DNA of 64,000 nt from Entomortierella parvispora (Eukaryota; Mortierellomycota; Mortierellomycetes; Mortierellales; Mortierellaceae): positions 1,860,001-1,924,000 of the forward strand of contig OY752146.1 of NCBI GenBank assembly GCA_963573315.1. The letters run 5' to 3'. Both the position numbers and the translations under genes were made by a program. The notes beneath the pieces are model-generated. The model was not told the DNA's origin. It saw nothing but the letters and a program-made list of their open reading frames with translations, and did no database searches. Below, one piece after another: positions 56,962 to 64,000 of this stretch. Numbering within the stretch: position 1 is the stretch's first letter; every line of letters starts with the position of its first letter.

Positions 56962-59005
56962 TCAGTGTGGACTCCCCGGGATATCTCGCAATGGGTTTGG
57001 GGGTGCTGATGGAGGTTCGAACGCGTGATATGATGACGGCGGTGGCGACAGAGCGTCATGGTAGGTTGGCAGCGCTGCATCTGCCGCCTCTTCAGCCTTG
57101 CGATCCCTACTGCTGCTACTACAAACTCCATCATCCTCATCGTGGGATAACCATTGCCCTTCTGACTCTATCGTTGGGCTAATAACAGTTTGAGGGCCCC
57201 GAACTACCCTCTGTGTGTCCTCTCCCTGCTGCAAAGTATGTAACTGGTTGGATCTTGGCTCTGAGGAAGAAGCACCGCTATCTTCCAAAACGGTGACAAC
57301 GTTTGGTCGGGGATGATGCGCCAGTGCCACCCCTCCCATATATGCGGAGTTGACATCAACAACGTGCTCGCCCAACTCCATGTCGTCCGTCACCAAGATC
57401 TTGCCCTGATCATACATCTCGAACGAGTTCATGGAGATCTCCTCCACCTTGTGCTCGCTATCTCCATCGTGCTGGAGTACCTTTGTCTCGCCGTACTCTC
57501 CGCCAGCCTGCTCATCCTTTGTCAACATCTCCAATAGCTTTGCTTTGATTCGATCCCGTCGCGGTAGCCAGTAGACGTCCCTCCATTTTGGCCAGAGCCA
57601 GCGCCTTACAGCAAAAAACATGAGTAAAAATAAAACCACCGCGCCCGCGACAGATCCTCCGATAATGGCTTTGTAGTTAGGGCCATGGATACTCTCCGGA
57701 GCACCATACGGGATGCTGACGCCATTTAAGCCCTGCCCTGCGCTCACGTTTCCAAAATTGCCGTCGTTCAGACCTACAGTGACAATTACACTGCTGCTGA
57801 GGGATGGACACCACAGGTCGCTCTCGTTTCCACCTCGGGGCATAGCGTGGAAAGGGCCCAAAAATTCGTATCGGATGTCGAGCAACGTGTTGAAAATCCC
57901 TGTGAGATTCCCTTCTTCCTGAAACTTGAAAAGGAAACCCCCGTTGTTTCCATCCCCTGGATAGGTGTTGTCTTGGTTGAGAGTATAATTCTACAGAGAA
58001 AACAGGAAACAACAACCCGGAGATTAGCTTCGTTGTCACACAGATATCGACATTGATATTATGACTACAACTTGACAAATATCCAGGAGCCTTACAGAGC
58101 AAAAAAGGTAGAGTGAATCTCCATAAAATGTTGTCGATGCTGTTGGTAATCCTGGGCCACACTGATCCAGACTCGGCGAGCTGACTGAGGCTGGAGCTTT
58201 AGGAGGAACAAAGGTGCTCGGGTCTCCTGTGAGTGGGATCCTTACGATCATGACATCCTGAGCTCCAGTGTTGGTGTTTGTAATTACACTTCCAATCTGA
58301 TATATCGCACCGTTGCCATAAGCGAGCTGTCGAGGATATCCATAAAGATTTGGGTCCTAAACAGTGAAATATTTGAGAGCTCAGTTTGCGTTCCACAACA
58401 ATTGCATGGTATAGATATGTTCCTGCTGACAAAGGCATTCTACTTACCAAAGTCCAATTGAAATAATTGGAAAAGGTGGCATTTCCTCCGATGGTGCTGC
58501 TAGGGTTCAGCACTCCAATGTTGATCACACTCGAGTTTCCAATAGTAGCCTGATAGAGAGTTGTGGTATTCGGCCAAGTGAAGATGGCGAATGAAGTCGT
58601 AGGGTTCCCGTCCCACTGATAATCCAAGCTTAACGCAATGTCAGACCACGTATCAGTCAACGAGGAGTATTGGAACCCTCCGGCTGGATGAGGGAGTCCC
58701 TGTACGCCTGCAACGACGTAGTTGGACGAATATACTGCGGAGAACACCCCTGCGACTGGATCGATATTACAAGCAAACTCCATGTCATTATATTGAAGGC
58801 TCGACAGATCCCGATTCCATACGGACAGCACAGTTAGCGACCTCAGGTCTGTGAGGGTTGCTGGATTAGCCACGGACGACTCGAATAGGACGACGGCGGT
58901 CTGGTTACTGTTGTTCTTGAAGAAATCTGATTCCGGCATTGCCAGCGAGAGGCCAACAAGTCGGGTGCCATTGAGGGCAAGGCAATTCACGTCGATGACA
59001 CCCAT
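56962..59005 (-). CDS. Type I membrane protein with glycosylated ectodomain
   Basis: Exons 59005-58448, 58356-58096 and 57990-56962 give 615 residues from ATG 59005. About 410 residues form an ectodomain rich in Asn sequons (NNSNQT, NTTT, NSS, NAT, NYT, NLT, NVS) with few cysteines. Repeated strand-like blocks such as FYGDSLYLFCS and YGNGAIYQIGSVIT suggest a beta-propeller-like fold. A TM helix (IIGGSVAGAVVLFLLMFFAV) near 425-445 is followed by a WLWPKWRD basic/aromatic border and a 170-residue tail ending in LPTYHDALSPPPSSY and PSAPP. A signal peptide is missing from this start. The exon is preceded by AACATAG, so an upstream signal-peptide exon is possible; ATG 59206 encodes a hydrophobic MKFVGVLLTSYISLIPL, but I find no good donor. 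Family function is unknown. Confidence 0.7.
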
Positions 59006-59026
59006 ACGCTATGTTTTCAGGTCATT

Positions 59027-59130
59027 CGTAGAGGTGCGTAGAGGTGTGTAGAGGTGATGTGTGGTGGGTAGGATGAATGGATGAATGGATGGGTGAATGG
59101 GTGGATGTGTGGATGGGTGGACGGGTGGGG
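59027..59130. repeat. Short tandem repeats (GTAGAGGTG and GGATGAAT types)
   Basis: About three near-perfect 10-bp copies of GTAGAGGTG(C/T) are followed by an imperfect array of 4-bp units (GGAT/GAAT/GGGT/GGAC) to about 59130. The array lies in the 5' region of the type I membrane protein gene and could vary in length. Confidence 0.8.
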
Positions 59131-59304
59131 GAACTGGACAGAAAAGGGGGTGACAAAGAGGAATGAGCGAAATGTACGAAGTGAGCAGTACGCCCACAAA
59201 TTTCATTTTAACAACGCCACCAAAAAAAAATTCTCTGCCACAGGGCTTTCTTTACAAATATGGATATACGCTCGACTATCTGGATAGAGAAGAGACGGCT
59301 CCTC

Positions 59305-61610
59305 TTAGGCGATAACAATGCGCATGGTATTGGTGTTACCGTATCCAGAGCGGAATCCTTGGATAACGATCACAGGCTGGCCAGATTTCAAAAGACCTTC
59401 ATGGATTGCCTGGTCCATACCCCAGCGCAATCTGTTGTCGACATCCTCTTGCCAGTCCGCAACCTTGGGTTCCTTGTAGAGGAATGGGTAGCAGCCACGA
59501 GAGAGGTGGATGTTGCGAGCAGTTGATTCCTTGCGGGTCACAATGACAATATTGGCCTTTGGTCTATACTTTGAAACCAGGCGCGCGGAATCTCCAGAGG
59601 TTGAAAGAACAACAATGGCACCGGCATCCTGCTCATGGGCTGCAGACACAGCGGAGGATGCAACAGTCTCGGTGGTCTCGGTGGGTCTCTTCTGGAGCTG
59701 ACGGAGCTCATTGAACAATGGTGGATAGCAGATAGCGCTCTCAGCGAGAACACAGGTCTCATCCATAGTACGAACAGCCTCAATGGGGTATGAACCCTTG
59801 GCGGTCTCTCCTGACAACATCACGCAATCTGCTCCATCGAGGACAGCGTTGGCGACATCTGAGACTTCAGCGCGAGTAGGACGAGGGTTGTACTATCATG
59901 GAAGGAAAGAGCAATGAGTGTCAATTGACTGTGTCCATCAATTCTACATCAAGCAGATGGCGACCCACTTACAGTCATGGACTCGAGCATCTGGGTGGCG
60001 CAAATGACAGGCTTTCCGACCAAGTTGCACTTGGAGATCATCATCTTCTGGGCAATAAAGACCTGCGTGCAAGGAATCTCGATTCCAAGATCACCACGAG
60101 CAACCATGACACCGTCAGTGACCTCCAAGATCTCATCAAAGTTCTTGACTCCTTGGTGGTTCTCGATCTTGCTGATAATCTTGATGTGCTTGCCCTCCTC
60201 GCCTAACACCTTGCGAATCTCACGGACGTCGTCGGCACGGCGAATAAAGGAGGCAAACACAATGTCGACATTGTTCTTGACACCGAACTGAAGATCCTTC
60301 TTGTCCTTCTCTGACAAGGCCGGCAGATCAACCTCGGTCTTTGGCAGGTTCACACCTTTGCGGGAGCAGAGCTTACCGTTGTTGATGCACTCGACCTTGA
60401 CATGATCATCCTCAACAGAGAGAACCTTAAAAGAAAGGACACCATCGTCGACATAGATAACTTTGCCGGGGACAATAACCTTGGTCAAGTTTTTGTAGTC
60501 GACATACATAACCTCTCCTGTGCATGCCTCAGCGTACTTGTCATTGGTAGAGATAATCATCCTGTGTCCTGCCGCAACAGGGACCTCGATATCGTCCTTC
60601 ATCAATCCGGTGCGGATCTCGGGACCCTTGGTGTCCAAAGCAATTCCGACGGGGCGACCAGGATGTTCTAATGTGAGACACATACATATATTTATAAAAA
60701 GAATAACCGCATTAGTACGGGGGACATCGTAAGAAGTCGGGACCAAAAGACAGATCCGCGGGCGCTGACAAAAGCACGACAAGCAAGGCTAAAGTATAAT
60801 TGCAATAAGATCTTTGCTCCTTTTCGTTCCTCCACAAGTGAGTTTGCGGGCAATACAGTAGTGTTGATCGCATGACAGCCTATAGAGGAACTTACCAAGA
60901 CAGCTCTGGCGGGTATTATCAATCACAGACTGATGGTATTCGTAGGAGCCGTGGCTGAAGTTCTATAGTAACCAGGGATGGGAATGAACATCAGTCGATT
61001 TACTAAAACAACTTGCAAATGTGGTGTTTTCCTCTTCTCCGACCATTCTGCACAATGACAAAAAGAGACAGCCGCGTGCACGCTCGTGTTCAGACGCGAT
61101 AAGCCCGAAGTTATCCCCTCAATACCCAAAAGATGATATCGATGAATGGCAACGTGGAACAGAGACTGGGGCAAAAATACAAAATTATGCAGACTGAGAA
61201 ACACACACCAACGCCTTGACAAACATCGAAATCTCTTCCCACGCTCCCATCTTGACGCCAAGCCCCCTTCCGTTTCCCTTCCTTCCCTATGACTCTTGAG
61301 AATCAACGAGGGATAACTCACCATGCGGACGATGTTCATTCCAGCATCGCGAAGCTTGCTCAACATCTGGACATTGTTAGTCTTGGGGCCTAAGAAAAGA
61401 AGCAAGTCAGACCAGTGATCACAATGGACGACAAAGTTTAATATCTCAGGTAACAACTCTCGTCGGTCAGGTATCGGAAGGGAAGGAAGGTTGTTCTCTC
61501 CTGTATCGCGTACCAATCGTGCAGATGATGGATGTCTTGCGAACGTTCTCGGCTTGGTAGTCGATGTCAAGTGAAGAGGTCCACTCGAGGTTGGTCTTAA
61601 TATCAGACAT
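59305..61610 (-). CDS. PYK1: Pyruvate kinase
   Basis: Exons 61610-61514, 61389-61322, 60962-60896, 60667-59973 and 59892-59305 give 504 residues, the standard length. The cytosolic tetramer converts phosphoenolpyruvate and ADP to pyruvate and ATP, the last step of glycolysis. Landmarks: [20 protein letters not shown] (about 24-45), [19 protein letters not shown] (exon 2/3 border), [14 protein letters not shown], the B-domain ([20 protein letters not shown]), [64 protein letters not shown], and the C-domain [13 protein letters not shown]. Catalytic and K+/Mg2+-binding motifs are intact. The three short 5' exons and the long introns 2-3 (359 and 228 bp) near the start could host regulatory elements. 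Confidence 0.96.
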
Positions 61611-62449
61611 AGTGCGCAGTGTTACTTTGAACGGAAAAGGATGAAGGGATGAGAGGTCAAAGGGTCTGAGGGAGGGAATGGAATGGGAATGGCGGATGAA
61701 TGAAAGAAATGAAAGAAGCGGAAAGAGAATCCGAGTCCGTTTTATGTGGTCCAATTTTTTTTTATCATTTTTGATCGGCCTGTGGTCAACCCATGGAACT
61801 ACGCTGTGCTCTGTGTGCAGACAGCAGAATGGAGATCACAATCTCATCCTTTTTCTTGTATCTCACTCACCATAGCATACTGTGCAGGTCAGCACAACCG
61901 ACAACTACTCCATCTGATGAAAACGGACTACGAGTGTCGTCGTCTTTCGACCCTGTCTGCTCCGATCTTTATTCGCGTAGTTCTGCTTCGCCGCCTCGAG
62001 GAGATTCGCGGCGCCCCGTCACCTCTCTGTCCCAGCTTCTTGCAGATCTGCGTTTTCGCCAGAGTGCCTACTTGTCTTTTATCCCTCTTCTTGAAGCTGG
62101 CTTTAGCCCCAGTTGCTCAGTGGCTCTCTCTTTAACAAGAAAAGTAAGTATTGAACAACTGACCATGGATGGTAGGGTTCACTATTCGTCCTTGATACGG
62201 ATCTCTTTCGAAATGCTCACAGCCCCCTCAGGCTGGACAATTTGTTATCTTGGAGGTCCACAAAATACAGTTTGGATTGTTTGCCGTGGAACAGATAACA
62301 GATACTGTATCAGCCTCTTTTTTTTCTCCCAGCCCGTCTCCATCGTCATCGACAGTAAACAACAATAATGAAGGTACTTCGCGTCGCTCTTCTTATCTTG
62401 CATCCCACCCATTCTCCACTCTTTATATGGCCAAATTTGACCTATGTGG
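61611..62449. other. Promoter region of pyruvate kinase
   Basis: This 840-bp gap lies between the pyruvate kinase ATG and the stop of the next minus-strand gene. No gene is supported. The 100 bp directly before the ATG are pyrimidine-rich on the coding strand. Confidence 0.5.
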
Positions 62450-64000
62450 CTACGAATCATCTTTGTCTTCATCGGCACACAACTCCAGCTTGTAGGACAG
62501 CTCTTCCAACATGGCCTCAGCAGCTAATCAAAATATAGCAAGCAGTCGAGAAGTGTAACAATGTCAGTCTTCGTCGTACTATCCCATGACAAGCAAAGTC
62601 TCATATCTAGACTATGCAAGTTGGACACTTACCATCCGTGCCAAAGTAATGCCCTCGATCAGGACTTGTGTCAAGCATTGACAAGGTCATGCTAAAAAAG
62701 TCCATGAACCGTACGTTGTGCAACAGCATCACCTCTTCTGCTATCTGGTTCCAGTACCGAAGTCGATAGATCGATCGCCAATCGTGGCTACGCATGGAAT
62801 CAGGCACGGCCTGGGTTTCTGGATACGCAACCATACCGGCCCATGCCATCTTAAGAGGCAGGCCCTGCTGTTTGTGATCATGAATAATATCCACGGAGGG
62901 AGATGAAGAAGGCAAAACACGCTTGTGAAGCATGCGATATCCAGTGCTCGAACTGGTGCTTGATTTTTCGTTCGAGACATTGCTGTTGGATTGGTCTGAA
63001 GACTCCTCTTCTTCTTCCCTGCTATCCTTTGACTTGGGCTCTCTGAGATCGTGACTAGCGGGTTGGGTGCTCTTTCCCTTGCTGTAAGTATTCGATTCTC
63101 GGTAGTTTTTACGAGAGGGGCGACGCGTCTCTGAATCGACTGGACTACCTGAAGCTTTCCCATCCGATCCCGATGGCCGACTTGTGACCCTCATGGTCCT
63201 CTCAACCTTTCGGTCGAGTGTAGATTTTTGGTTGTCTTTGGTGCGACGGCTAGATGGCACCGAAGCAGACTTTCCTCCATTGAATTTTGCCGGCTTATCT
63301 CTTTCATTTTGGGAGGAGGCCTTCGTCTGACTCGTATGTCGGTACAAAGGTCGAGGATGTGGGTCACTCGTCTCGTCAATGGGCTTAACAGGCCGCTCGC
63401 GCGTCTTGTGGTACTTGCTCTGGCGCAGGATTCGGTTATTTGGGTAACGAGGGGGAGTTCTCTCGGCCGTGGAATCTGGGTTTCGGTAACGCCCTCTCAC
63501 TCCATACCCTTCTTCCTCTGCTCTATATCGATCTGCCACCCTGTATCGATCGTCGATCATGTCCAGCTCTTCTTGCAAAGCCTCGCGACGAAGACGATCC
63601 TCTTCTTCTTCTTCTTCTAGCTGTCGCAACTCCTCATCCGAGAATCGATTCGAGACGTTTTCTTCCTCTGTCTCATCTGCCCAATAGATCTCGATACTTT
63701 CTGCCACCGCAGGTGTCTTTTGTTTTTCCTGTCGCAACAACTCGTGCTCAAACTCCAGTTCATCTTCATCCTCCTCTTCTTCTTCCTCTTCTTCTTCTTC
63801 GTCATGACCAGAATCATCGTCGTTCTCGTTCCCATACTCACCATCAAGGAACCGCCGCGAGGAGTCCTCGTCCTCGTCATCAAGATCTTGGAGATCGCGA
63901 GCACGCTGATGGACTCTGTCAACCGAATCGCGAAGTCTGTCATGATACTTGGAAGTGGTCCAGAGCTGATCCAGAAATTTTGTACCGGTGGCAGCGTGGC
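62450..64000 (-). CDS. Acidic/basic disordered protein, 5' end outside window
   Basis: The gene enters from the right edge; visible exons are 64000-62633 and 62523-62450, coding about 479 C-terminal residues, with a GTAAGT/TTAG intron in matching phase. The visible start (KFLDQLWTTSKYHDRLRDSV) is helical. It is followed by a very acidic stretch with up to nine Glu in a row, a coiled-coil-like DEELRQLEEEEEEDRLRRE, and a long Ser/Arg/Lys-rich disordered region. The C-terminus looks folded: DWRSIYRLRYWNQIAEEVML, HNVRFMDFFSMTLSML, then AAEAMLEELSYKLEL. Alternating charged blocks suggest a nuclear or chromatin/RNA-related protein, but I do not recognise the family. Confidence 0.65.

Noticed and set aside
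61746-62368. Plus-strand frames upstream of pyruvate kinase
   Set aside because: Overlapping random-looking frames with no domain. The region is best read as promoter sequence.
1-64000. CRISPR arrays, insertion sequences, transposons, biosynthetic or viral clusters
   Set aside because: No spaced direct repeats, transposase, reverse transcriptase, integrase or capsid-like frames were seen, and no terminal repeats were recognised by eye.

Overview
This window is nuclear DNA of a filamentous fungus. Almost every gene is split by short (about 85-120 bp) GT-AG introns, several with a visible CTAAC branch site before the acceptor. Genes lie on both strands with no operons. The set combines housekeeping genes (pyruvate kinase, eIF2A, SF3A3, V-ATPase subunit H, succinyl-CoA ligase beta, dihydroorotase) with fungal families: a Zn2Cys6 factor, an SPT23/MGA2-type factor, a protein O-mannosyltransferase, KGD4, CsbD and a small RPEL protein. 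The intron density and the type I membrane proteins with serine/glycine-rich or proline-rich tails suggest an early-diverging fungus of the Mortierellomycota/Mucoromycota kind. That placement is inference from style, not from a search.

Layout. 0-4 kb: a METTL21-like methyltransferase and a Zn2Cys6 regulator (both minus). 3.7-8.6 kb: a long gene-poor stretch, then dihydroorotase (plus). 10.9-15.4 kb: a very large MICOS MIC26/27-type protein (minus). 16.6-20.7 kb: three poorly known genes. 21.1-28.4 kb: a compact plus-strand run of PTGR1-like reductase, eIF2A, SF3A3 and KGD4. 31-37.7 kb: a signal-peptide/TM protein (plus) converging on a PMT4-like mannosyltransferase (minus). 37.7-45.2 kb: a long divergent promoter region and an SPT23/MGA2-like IPT factor. 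46-52.4 kb: an unknown gene, CsbD, V-ATPase subunit H, and a divergently transcribed CCDC90/FMP32-like gene. 52.7-64 kb: succinyl-CoA ligase beta, a small secreted protein, a three-repeat RPEL protein, a type I membrane protein, pyruvate kinase, and an acidic protein that runs off the right edge.

Functional threads. Several products go to mitochondria (MIC26-like, KGD4, succinyl-CoA ligase beta, CCDC90-like). KGD4 (2-oxoglutarate dehydrogenase) and succinyl-CoA ligase act in consecutive TCA steps, but they are 25 kb apart and nothing shows co-regulation. The most unusual features are the roughly 1390-residue MIC26/27-type protein with a huge repeat and coiled-coil extension, the PMT4-like enzyme with a Gln/Glu coiled-coil tail, and the SPT23/MGA2-like factor that lacks ankyrin repeats and a membrane anchor. 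Exon borders were worked out by hand from splice signals, reading-frame phase and family similarity. There is no transcript evidence.
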